From assembly GCA_900752845.1 (NCBI GenBank), contig CAADWU010000147.1, forward strand, positions 1-22,264: a stretch of 22,264 nt of DNA. Direction: 5' to 3'. Of this stretch, positions 7,839-13,429 are shown piece by piece (position 1 is the first letter of the stretch; every line of letters starts with the position of its first letter). The position numbers and the translations under genes are program-made. Under the pieces are notes generated by a model. That model searched no databases, had not been told where the DNA came from, and was given only the letters and a program-made list of their open reading frames with translations. Source of the DNA: Candidatus Gastranaerophilales bacterium. Lineage in GTDB: Bacteria > Cyanobacteriota > Vampirovibrionia > Gastranaerophilales > Gastranaerophilaceae.

Positions 7839-8804
7839 ATGGATTATTCTAAATTAAATGATATCATAAAATCGTCTAAAAACATATTGATAATCTCACA
7901 CATTAACCCTGACGGCGATACTTTAGGTTCAATGTGCGGTTTGTACTCTGCAATACTTGATAATTACCGAAAAAAATGCGATATGATGTCTATATCGAAA
8001 ATTCCTGATGTCTACAGTTATCTGCCGTATCTTAATGAAGTTAAAAATATTGATGAGTATGATAAATCAAGAGAATATGATTTGGTAATTAATGTTGATG
8101 TTGCATCGCTTGACAGAATTATGGATGCTAAAATCCTTTTTGATAAAGCGAAATTTAATGTAAATATTGACCACCATAAAACAAATAACGCTTATGGTAA
8201 TTTGAATTTTATTAACCCTAATGCGAGTTCTACAGGAGAAGTTTTGTTCGGATGTTTCAACCAAATGGGCTGGAATATAAATCTTGATACGGCAATTTGT
8301 TTATACACCGCAATTTTGACAGATACGGGTTCATTCAGATTTGATAATACCAAACCGTCTACGTTTGAGGCTGCTGCAAAACTCGTTGAAATCGGAGTTC
8401 AACCATCTGATATTTATAAAAAGGTTTACGAATCAGACAGCAAAACTCTTGTAATGTTTCAGGCACATTGTATCAGCAAAGCTAAGTTTCTCGAAGATGA
8501 CAAAATTGCTTATACAATTGTTTATAAAAAAGATATGGAAAAATTCTCTGCCGGTGATGACTGTATGGAAGGTTTAACGGAAAAGCTCAGAGCTATTGTT
8601 ACAACAAGAATAGCTTTTGTGGCAAAAGAGATGAAAAACGGCGGAACAAAAGTTTCTATGAGAAGTAAATTTGCTGATGTTGCAGAAATTTGTGAGGTAT
8701 TCGGCGGCGGCGGTCATAAGTTTGCAGCAGGATGCACGATTAAAGCTCCTGTAGAGGAAGCTGCAAGAAAAATTTTGGAAGAAATTAAAAAGAGAGAAAT
8801 TTAA
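7839..8804 (+). CDS. nrnA: DHH-family phosphoesterase, NrnA-like (nanoRNase/pAp phosphatase)
   Basis: A 321-aa two-domain DHH/DHHA1 protein. Metal-binding motifs appear in order: HINPDGDTLGS (21-31), NVDVASLD (85-92), DHH (111-113) and DTGSFRF. The C-terminal DHHA1 domain carries the substrate-binding GGGGHKFAAG. Length and motif spacing fit NrnA, which degrades 2-5 nt RNA fragments and dephosphorylates 3'-phosphoadenosine 5'-phosphate in the cytoplasm. AAGGA sits directly against the ATG, too close to serve as a Shine-Dalgarno. TATGAT ends 11 bases upstream, so a leader of only about five bases is likely. Confidence 0.88.
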   Translation: MDYSKLNDIIKSSKNILIISHINPDGDTLGSMCGLYSAILDNYRKKCDMMSISKIPDVYSYLPYLNEVKNIDEYDKSREYDLVINVDVASLDRIMDAKILFDKAKFNVNIDHHKTNNAYGNLNFINPNASSTGEVLFGCFNQMGWNINLDTAICLYTAILTDTGSFRFDNTKPSTFEAAAKLVEIGVQPSDIYKKVYESDSKTLVMFQAHCISKAKFLEDDKIAYTIVYKKDMEKFSAGDDCMEGLTEKLRAIVTTRIAFVAKEMKNGGTKVSMRSKFADVAEICEVFGGGGHKFAAGCTIKAPVEEAARKILEEIKKREI

Positions 8805-8860
8805 AGTTTCAAAAGACAAAGACAAACCAAGTCTGACAAAAAAACGTCAAAGAGGAAGAA

Positions 8861-9808
8861 ATGAACTTTAAGGAATTTGTAAGAGGAATAAAAAGATTAA
8901 TCATATCTGTTATTAAAAACGATTTCTACGGTATGGCAGCAGAAATGGGATTTATGATGGTAATAGGTATTTTCCCGTTTATGCTTTTACTGACATCTGT
9001 TTTCGGATGGATGGGTAACAAGTCTTTAATGGCACCTATTTTACGATTTCTCGCTGCATTTATGCCTGAGCAGGCAATGGATTTAATCTTAACCGTATTA
9101 TCGGAAGCTATGATATTTTCTCATGGTAAATTAATGGCAATTATCGGTTTTTGCGTAACTCTGGTACTTTCTACAAACGGGATTGCAGTTGTATTGAAAG
9201 GGTTAAACAGAGCTTATAAGGTTACTGAAACCAGAAATCTTGTTTATACAAGACTTTTATCATTGCTTATGGTATTTGTTGACACAATGGTAATGTTTTT
9301 GAGCATAAACTTAATTGTATTCGGTAAAGCAATCATAAATCTTATGGTAAATCATTTCCATATGTCTAACGGAGTTGCTATAACATTATTGACATTACGC
9401 TGGCCTGTAGCTTTTGCGGCATTGTTCTTTATGGCATTTTTAAGTTATTATATTCTTCCTGATTTAAAGGGTAACGAAAGATTTAAACGTAAGAGTGCAA
9501 TTCCTGGAACATGGTTTTTCACAACTTTTTGGCTGGTTGGTTCGTGGGGATTTTCTATCTACGTAAACAATTTAAAAACATATAACATGGTTTACGGTAC
9601 AATCGGTGCGTTTGCGGTATTAATGGTATGGCTTTATTACACATCAATTTTGATTTTGATAGGCGGCGAGATAAACTCACAGGTATATAACAAGCTTGAA
9701 AGAAAAGCTCAGGAAATACGTGATGATTTTGCAAAGCTGTCGTTTTTTGACAGAATAGTTAATAAGGTCAGAAAAAATGACGACAGTGAGAATGAGTCTA
9801 AGGCTTAA
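8861..9808 (+). CDS. YihY/BrkB-family inner-membrane protein
   Basis: A 315-aa protein with about six hydrophobic helices and a charged C-terminal tail. Family marks are the N-terminal FYGMAAEMGFMMVIGIFPF segment, the central LKGLNRAYKVTETRN loop and the C-terminal VYGTIGAFAVLMVWLYYTS-like helix followed by GGEIN. The family was once called ribonuclease BN by mistake; its true function is not settled. AGAGGAAG lies just before the ATG. It follows the NrnA-like gene by 56 bp on the same strand with no terminator between, so they likely form an operon. Confidence 0.88.
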   Translation: MNFKEFVRGIKRLIISVIKNDFYGMAAEMGFMMVIGIFPFMLLLTSVFGWMGNKSLMAPILRFLAAFMPEQAMDLILTVLSEAMIFSHGKLMAIIGFCVTLVLSTNGIAVVLKGLNRAYKVTETRNLVYTRLLSLLMVFVDTMVMFLSINLIVFGKAIINLMVNHFHMSNGVAITLLTLRWPVAFAALFFMAFLSYYILPDLKGNERFKRKSAIPGTWFFTTFWLVGSWGFSIYVNNLKTYNMVYGTIGAFAVLMVWLYYTSILILIGGEINSQVYNKLERKAQEIRDDFAKLSFFDRIVNKVRKNDDSENESKA

Positions 9809-9851
9809 CCCTGTCGGCAATAATGCGTAAAAATTATTTCTTAATAAATTC

Positions 9852-9905
9852 ATAGGGTGAAGCCCTAAGAAATCGTACTTCCTTAGAGCTTCGCTAGTAC
9901 CCTAT
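9852..9905. repeat. Long imperfect hairpin between yihY-like and rseP-like genes
   Basis: Outer arms ATAGGGT (9852-9858) and ACCCTAT (9899-9905) pair perfectly. Inner arms GAAGCCCTAAG (9859-9869) and CTTAGAGCTTC (9882-9892) pair except for one position. It has no U tract and is followed by a separate terminator, so it looks like a dispersed palindromic element rather than a terminator. Confidence 0.55.
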
Positions 9906-9918
9906 AATGTTATTTGAA

Positions 9919-9953
9919 GAAAAGTTCCAAGAGTTCCGGCTCTGGAACTTTTT
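9919..9953. terminator. Bidirectional Rho-independent terminator
   Basis: AAAGTTCCAAGAG and CTCTGGAACTTTTT form a stem with one bulge, flanked by A-rich and T-rich sequence. It lies between the convergent yihY-like (+) and rseP-like (-) genes and can serve both. Confidence 0.8.
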
Positions 9954-9968
9954 CTATTATTAAAATTT

Positions 9969-11351
9969 TTACTTAGCAATTAAGGGCTTTGCAAGCACGT
10001 AGATGTCGTTGAAAAGTACAAACACAAGGAGCACTATCAACAGCATGAAAAATACAGTCATAATTTTGTTTGCTATTTCTTCATCTACAGGTTTGCCTTG
10101 AATTTTTTCTATCAATAAGAAAAGCAGATGTCCGCCGTCAAGCGCTGGTATCGGTAAAATATTAAGGATTGCAAGGTTCATGGATATTACAGCTGTTAAT
10201 AATATTCCGTAGAAAATTCCGTCGCTGCTGCCTTTGATTATGTCACCGCCGATTTTTGTAATCAGTACAACTCCGTGCATATTTTTCAAAGGAATTTTTC
10301 CTGTGAACAGTTGTTTTAAGACAATTATCATTGATCTTGTTTCGTTGTACAAATATTTGTAGCTGTTGGTTATTGCTGATTTAAGACCTTTTATAGGAAT
10401 TAATTTTTCTTTTTGGCTGTATTCTATTCCGATTAAACCGTCTTTATCCGAATAAACAGTGTTTAAATCAATAACCATATCTCCTTGTCGAAGCACGGTA
10501 ATATCAAGAGGTTTTCTGCCGTCTGTGATTGCGTAGGCAACGTCGTTGAGTGTATAATCGCCTGTTGTTTCAGCGTATTGCTTATCTATAAGCTCATCAC
10601 GAAGCTTTTGCTGTACATCTGTCAATTTAATTTCTTTTGGCTTGTAAAGTTCGACAGTGTTTAAAACATTCTCGCTCAGAACAGTTTTGCCTTCTTCGCC
10701 ATGTTTAGGAAGTTTTATTACAATGCCTTCCGGTATAACTTCATCTTTTTTGAAAGCAGGGTTTAGTTTTTTTAATTTTTCATAATTTTGTTCTGCCTGA
10801 ACCTCATTAACTTTTCCATCGTAAGATGCGCTGTACATTGCATAAAGATTTAGACTGTATTTTCTTTCAATGGGAGAACCGTTAATTTCAATGATTTGGT
10901 CGCCTTTTTGCAAACCGGATTTCCAAACGCTTGCCTCTTTAGGGGCTGTAATATTTGCGACATAGGTGTCAAAATAGCCTGAAGGCAGATTTCCCCAAGC
11001 AAGTGCTGTTATTAATACGAGCACGTATGCGCAAATCACGTTTGCGATAACCCCTGCCGAGAAAATTATAGCTCTCTGCCAAATAGGCTTATTCATTAAT
11101 CTGTCAGGAGAGTTTTGAGGCAAATCAGAATCTTTGTCGTCATCAGGAAAAGATACATAACCGCCGAATAAAAATGCGTGAACAACAAGAGTAATATTTC
11201 CGACTTTCTTTTCCCATAATGTAGGACCAATCGGCAACCCAATACCGAACTTGTCAACTTTAACCTTAAAGAGTAAAGCTGCACCTAAATGTCCGAGTTC
11301 GTGAACCAAAATTAAAAGCCCGATTAACAAAATCATTATAATAACTGACAT
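9969..11351 (-). CDS. rseP: RseP-like site-2 zinc metalloprotease
   Basis: A 460-aa membrane protease. Helix 1 holds the zinc site HELGH (17-21), the C-terminal helix the third ligand motif NILPIPALDGGHLL. A PDZ-like segment (SGLQKGDQIIEINGSPIE) follows the second helix. An extended hydrophilic insertion rich in Lys and Glu sits between the PDZ core and the next PDZ-like strand set. Family members cleave membrane-spanning anti-sigma factors or remnant signal peptides within the membrane. AAAAGGAGA precedes the ATG, and an extended -10 lies 24 bases upstream. The 3' end runs into a strong terminator, so it is probably monocistronic. Confidence 0.92.
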   Translation of the reverse strand: MSVIIMILLIGLLILVHELGHLGAALLFKVKVDKFGIGLPIGPTLWEKKVGNITLVVHAFLFGGYVSFPDDDKDSDLPQNSPDRLMNKPIWQRAIIFSAGVIANVICAYVLVLITALAWGNLPSGYFDTYVANITAPKEASVWKSGLQKGDQIIEINGSPIERKYSLNLYAMYSASYDGKVNEVQAEQNYEKLKKLNPAFKKDEVIPEGIVIKLPKHGEEGKTVLSENVLNTVELYKPKEIKLTDVQQKLRDELIDKQYAETTGDYTLNDVAYAITDGRKPLDITVLRQGDMVIDLNTVYSDKDGLIGIEYSQKEKLIPIKGLKSAITNSYKYLYNETRSMIIVLKQLFTGKIPLKNMHGVVLITKIGGDIIKGSSDGIFYGILLTAVISMNLAILNILPIPALDGGHLLFLLIEKIQGKPVDEEIANKIMTVFFMLLIVLLVFVLFNDIYVLAKPLIAK

Positions 11352-11374
11352 ATTCTCTCCTTTTACAGAATTTG

Positions 11375-11383
11375 ATTATATCA
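11375..11383 (-). promoter_or_regulatory. Extended -10 promoter of rseP
   Basis: The minus strand reads TGATATAAT, a perfect extended -10, between the speE terminator and the rseP Shine-Dalgarno. No strong -35 is seen. Confidence 0.6.
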
Positions 11384-11390
11384 TAAATAT

Positions 11391-11419
11391 AAAAAAAGCT
11401 CCTCTTACCTGAGGAGCTT
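11391..11419 (-). terminator. Rho-independent terminator of speE
   Basis: On the minus strand AAGCTCCTC and GAGGAGCTT form a perfect 9-bp stem over a 6-nt loop, followed by seven T in a row counting those of the stem. Confidence 0.9.
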
Positions 11420-11426
11420 CGTTTGT

Positions 11427-12278
11427 CTATAACAATTCTTTTAGATAGTTGGGTAATGCAAAACGTGCATTGTGATAATCTTTATTGTAAATTTTGCAGG
11501 TTTTTACGATATCTTCATAACGGTCATCCGCAAAGTATGACAATGGTTTTATACTTTCGGAGCAGAATGCCCACGCCCAGTATCCGCCCGGGTATGTCGG
11601 AATATTTGATGTGTAAGTTGAGCAAATCGGAAATACTTTTTTCAATAAGTTGTACATTTTTTTGATTTCTTCTTTGTTAACAACAGGGCTTTCTGATTGC
11701 GCTGCAACAATACCGCCTTCTTTTAAAGAATTTTTTACGTTAGTGTAGAATTCTTCTGTGAAAAGACCTTCTCCCGGTCCCATAGGATCTGTAGAATCAA
11801 TTAAAACAATATCGTATTCATTCTTTTTGTCTTTGATAAATTCGATTGCATCTTCAACTTTAATTTCAACACGAGGGTCAGAAAGTCCGCAGGAAATAGT
11901 CGGTAAAAACTCTTTGCAGGCATCAATTACCATACCGTCAATTTCGCAGAGCACAACTTTTTTAACTGATTTGTGTTTGAGAACTTCTCTAACCGTACCG
12001 CCGTCGCCGCCGCCGATTACGAGCACGTTTTCGGGGTTTTTGTGGTGCATCATAGGAATGTGCGCAATCATTTCGTGATAATGGAATTCATCACCTTCTG
12101 TAGTCATCATTAAATCGTCAAGAGTTAAAACACGTCCGAGAGCGCTTTCTGTTTCAAAAACTTCAACTTTTTGAAAGTCAGATTGTTTTGAAAATAAAAC
12201 CTTACCTGCTTTAATTGCAATCCCGTAACCTGCGGGTGTAATTTCGTGATAATAACCGTTTTCTATTCCGTTTTTCAT
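11427..12278 (-). CDS. speE: Polyamine aminopropyltransferase (spermidine synthase)
   Basis: A 283-aa Rossmann-fold methyltransferase-like enzyme. The small N-terminal beta domain is followed by the decarboxylated-SAM-binding motif VIGGGDGGTVREVL (87-100), an acidic residue after the second strand (CEID) and the catalytic/putrescine-binding DSTDPMGPGEGLF (161-173). Full length for the family. It transfers aminopropyl from decarboxylated SAM to putrescine. AAGGAG lies ten bases before the ATG. A strong terminator follows, so it is transcribed alone. Confidence 0.95.
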   Translation of the reverse strand: MKNGIENGYYHEITPAGYGIAIKAGKVLFSKQSDFQKVEVFETESALGRVLTLDDLMMTTEGDEFHYHEMIAHIPMMHHKNPENVLVIGGGDGGTVREVLKHKSVKKVVLCEIDGMVIDACKEFLPTISCGLSDPRVEIKVEDAIEFIKDKKNEYDIVLIDSTDPMGPGEGLFTEEFYTNVKNSLKEGGIVAAQSESPVVNKEEIKKMYNLLKKVFPICSTYTSNIPTYPGGYWAWAFCSESIKPLSYFADDRYEDIVKTCKIYNKDYHNARFALPNYLKELL

Positions 12279-12412
12279 TTTTTGATGTCTCCTTTTTTTA
12301 GATTATACAATAAAAAAAGAAAACAGGTTTGAGGTAAATTGTAATAAATTTAATAATATTTCAATGGTAAGCTTTTAAACTTATTATTTTTTCTATTCAT
12401 TTTTTAATAATA

Positions 12413-12441
12413 TTGACATTTTTTCTTTTGCTATATATTAT
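12413..12441 (+). promoter_or_regulatory. Consensus promoter of micro-gene cassette 1
   Basis: TTGACA (12413-12418), 17-bp spacer, TATTAT (12436-12441). Expected start near 12448 gives a structured leader of about 80 nt before the peptide start. Confidence 0.75.
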
Positions 12442-12528
12442 AACTAATGAGGGTAAGCCCTAATCATCTTTATACTTTGAGGGACAAACTATAAATTTGT
12501 ATAACCGCAAAGGAAAGGAGGTGATATT

Positions 12529-12603
12529 ATGGAATTCAATGTAACTGAAAAAGCGCTAATACTTATCTTAATGATAGTCGTAGCGCTTAAATTCCAAAAA
12601 TAG
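12529..12603 (+). CDS. Micro-ORF 1: 24-aa hydrophobic peptide, candidate type I toxin
   Basis: The peptide has a short polar start (MEFNVTEK), one hydrophobic helix (ALILILMIVVAL) and a basic end (KFQK), the build of small membrane-acting type I toxins. Translation is strongly supported: AAAGGAGGTGAT is a 12-base match to the complement of the 16S rRNA 3' end, four bases from the ATG. It has its own promoter and terminator. The second cassette 410 bp downstream has a peptide of the same size and plan sharing VALK at the same place. I do not recognise it as a named family; a leader or signalling peptide is an alternative. Confidence 0.7.
   Translation: MEFNVTEKALILILMIVVALKFQK
12548..12588 (-). 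terminator. Hairpin inside micro-ORF 1, predicted terminator of the antisense RNA
   Basis: AAGCGCTA (12551-12558) and TAGCGCTT (12581-12588) pair perfectly, with a further TATC/GATA pairing inside. Read on the minus strand the stem runs directly into TTTTT (12552-12548), so it has the form of an intrinsic terminator for a transcript coming from the antisense promoter at 12651-12679. Confidence 0.65.
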
Positions 12604-12644
12604 AGGGCTTTTAATGGGGCAAGGTGGAACTTGCTCCGCCCTTT
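12548..12644 (-). ncRNA. Predicted antisense RNA 1 (candidate antitoxin)
   Basis: Predicted from promoter TTGACA-17-AATAAT on the minus strand and the T-tailed hairpin in micro-ORF 1. It would be about 97 nt, start with a stable stem-loop complementary to the mRNA terminator, and cover the 3' half of the peptide gene. Ends are estimates; no expression evidence is available. Confidence 0.5.
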
Positions 12645-12648
12645 TCTT
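12604..12648 (+). terminator. Terminator of micro-gene 1 mRNA
   Basis: AGGGC (12604-12608) with GCCCT (12638-12642), plus inner GGGGCAAG (12616-12623) with CTTGCTCC (12630-12637), followed by TTTTCTT. Confidence 0.75.
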
Positions 12649-12691
12649 ATATTATTTATTATTTTCAGTAATTTGTCAAGGGTTTTTATCT
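12648..12691. repeat. 44-bp direct repeat, copy 1
   Basis: 42 of 44 bases match the element at 13073-13116. Both copies lie at the same place, just after the stem-loop of a micro-gene. Both include the minus-strand antisense promoter. Confidence 0.9.
12651..12679 (-). promoter_or_regulatory. Predicted antisense promoter 1
   Basis: Minus strand TTGACA (12679-12674), 17-bp spacer, AATAAT (12656-12651, five of six). Faces back into micro-gene 1. Identical elements occur in copy 2. Confidence 0.6.
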
Positions 12692-12730
12692 GGGACTTAT
12701 ATACAACTTTACACCAGATGTAGATGAAAC

Positions 12731-12784
12731 CGTCATGCTGAACTTGTTTCAGCATCTCTTAAACAGGATACCCTACCCTGTTTA
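12731..12784. repeat. REP-like dispersed hairpin pair
   Basis: CGTCATGCTGAACTTGTTTC continuing AGCAT contains ATGCTGAA (12735-12742) paired with TTCAGCAT (12748-12755). This is a form of the GTCATGCTGAA repeat found in intergenic DNA of many unrelated bacteria. Next to it TAAACAGG (12760-12767) pairs with CCTGTTTA (12777-12784). Confidence 0.65.
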
Positions 12785-12831
12785 TAAATTTCAAGTCTGT
12801 TTAGGAAATTGCATAGTTAATTTTAAAATTA

Positions 12832-12859
12832 TTGCATTAATTTGGTTTTATTATATAAT
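12832..12859 (+). promoter_or_regulatory. Promoter of micro-gene cassette 2
   Basis: TTGCAT (12832-12837), 16-bp spacer, perfect TATAAT (12854-12859). Expected start near 12866. In the roughly 73-nt leader TTAGC and GCTAA form a small hairpin. Alternatively GCTTAGC (12871-12877) can pair with GCTAAGC (12931-12937) between the Shine-Dalgarno and the ATG. Confidence 0.7.
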
Positions 12860-12938
12860 ATTCTTGTAGGGCTTAGCATATACGCTAACTTCCGTCACAC
12901 GCAATTTACGAAGAAATTGGACGAAAGGAGGCTAAGCT

Positions 12939-13016
12939 ATGATTGACAAAATAATAATGCTACTAATTTCATTTGACTTACTATTAGTAGCATTAAAATT
13001 ATTAGTTAAATCGTAG
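12939..13016 (+). CDS. Micro-ORF 2: 25-aa hydrophobic peptide, candidate type I toxin
   Basis: Same plan as micro-ORF 1: polar start (MIDK), hydrophobic core (IIMLLISFDLLLVAL) and basic end (KLLVKS). AAAGGAGG lies just upstream of the ATG. The segment LVALKL aligns with VVALKF of peptide 1, but the third bases of the Ala codon and the Leu codon differ, and the pairing partner upstream differs with them. The paralogue supports that both are real genes. The Asp in mid-helix is unusual for a membrane segment. Confidence 0.65.
   Translation: MIDKIIMLLISFDLLLVALKLLVKS
12948..12994 (-). terminator. Hairpin inside micro-ORF 2, predicted antisense terminator
   Basis: AATGCTACTAAT (12956-12967) and ATTAGTAGCATT (12983-12994) form a perfect 12-bp stem over 15 nt. 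On the minus strand it is followed by ATTATTTTG. It sits at the same place in the gene as the hairpin of copy 1. Confidence 0.6.
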
Positions 13017-13069
13017 GGTGCGAAGCAAGTCCTTAACAGGTGCTTAAGTTGTTGAGGACTTCGCCCTAC
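12950..13069 (-). ncRNA. Predicted antisense RNA 2 (candidate antitoxin)
   Basis: Predicted from the minus-strand promoter at 13076-13104 and the hairpin in micro-ORF 2; about 120 nt. Its 5' part would fold into the long stem of 13013-13069. Ends are estimates. Confidence 0.45.
13013..13069. other. Long bulged stem-loop after micro-ORF 2
   Basis: GTAGGG, CGAAG and TCCT on the left pair with AGGA, CTTCG and CCCTAC on the right (13055-13069). It overlaps the stop codon of the peptide. Unlike copy 1 it has no U tract on the plus strand, so the mRNA end is less certain. Confidence 0.65.
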
Positions 13070-13072
13070 AAC

Positions 13073-13116
13073 TATATTATTTATTATTTTCAATAATTTG
13101 TCAAGGGTTTGTATCT
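13073..13116. repeat. 44-bp direct repeat, copy 2
   Basis: Matches 12648-12691 at 42 of 44 bases. It overlaps the last codons and stop of the HTH-like gene at 13101-13319. Confidence 0.9.
13076..13104 (-). promoter_or_regulatory. Predicted antisense promoter 2
   Basis: Minus strand TTGACA (13104-13099), 17 bp, AATAAT (13081-13076). The TGA stop of the upstream HTH-like gene lies inside this TTGACA. Confidence 0.55.
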
Positions 13117-13319
13117 TCAACGAACTCAATGTGGTAACCTATTTCTGAAAGAATAAGTTCAAGTTCTGCATATCTGATTGTTTTTCGTGAAAATTTTGTT
13201 GAAATATTGTTGCTTGTAAATTTTGCATTATTAGTATTCTTTGAGATGTTTTCACAAACATTTTTCAAAGTTTTTCCTTTTTTGCCGATTAGATATTTTA
13301 TTTCGTTTCTTATATCCAT
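13101..13319 (-). CDS. Small HTH-like protein, 72 aa
   Basis: The pattern GKKGKTLKNVCENI, then NNISTKFSRKTIRYAELELIL and GYHIEFVE resembles compact Cro/C1-type HTH proteins of the LSxKLxxxTIRYxEL type, so a DNA-binding role is likely but not certain. No signal peptide or membrane segment. There is no Shine-Dalgarno; TATAAT ends seven bases before the ATG, pointing to a leaderless mRNA. It is divergent from the promoter/operator region to its right, as in phage-type regulatory switches. Its 3' end is embedded in copy 2 of the 44-bp repeat. Confidence 0.55.
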   Translation of the reverse strand: MDIRNEIKYLIGKKGKTLKNVCENISKNTNNAKFTSNNISTKFSRKTIRYAELELILSEIGYHIEFVEDTNP

Positions 13320-13339
13320 TATTATAATTATAGTTTCAC

Positions 13340-13368
13340 TTGCAGTACATTTCTAATTATGTTATAAT
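13340..13368 (+). promoter_or_regulatory. Strong rightward promoter with no gene
   Basis: TTGCAG (13340-13345), 17 bp, TATAAT (13363-13368) with TGn extension. It points into the 3' end of the XRE gene, which is on the other strand. Confidence 0.7.
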
Positions 13369-13369
13369 T

Positions 13370-13408
13370 ATGCTATATAGCATGAAACAATGCTGTATAG
13401 TCGACTAT
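13370..13408. promoter_or_regulatory. Palindromic operator pair
   Basis: ATGCTATATAGCAT (13370-13383) is a perfect 14-bp palindrome right after the -10. A partial copy, ATGCTGTATAGT, starts 20 bp further on (13390) and overlaps a second perfect palindrome, ATAGTCGACTAT (13397-13408). Sites two helical turns apart suit a dimeric HTH repressor such as either neighbour. Confidence 0.6.
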
Positions 13409-13410
13409 TA

Positions 13411-13429
13411 TGGAGGAATATTTATGTAA
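13411..13429 (+). other. Shine-Dalgarno followed by ATG-TAA, gene start without a gene
   Basis: GGAGG (13412-13416) is seven bases before ATG (13424-13426), which is followed at once by TAA (13427-13429). The stop of the XRE gene on the other strand begins at the next base. An ATG at 13411 opens a 16-codon frame in another phase without its own ribosome site. Confidence 0.5.

Noticed and set aside
12489..12755. Open frame on the minus strand (88 aa, beginning MLKQVQHDG) covering cassette 1
   Set aside because: It starts inside the REP-like repeat, has no ribosome site and crosses the terminator and micro-gene. The LDKLLKIINNI segment it shares with the frame at 12932-13129 is just the translated 44-bp repeat.
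12932..13129. Open frame on the minus strand (65 aa) covering cassette 2
   Set aside because: Overlaps the HTH-like gene's end and the whole micro-gene in antisense, with no ribosome site. Similarity to the previous frame is DNA-level.
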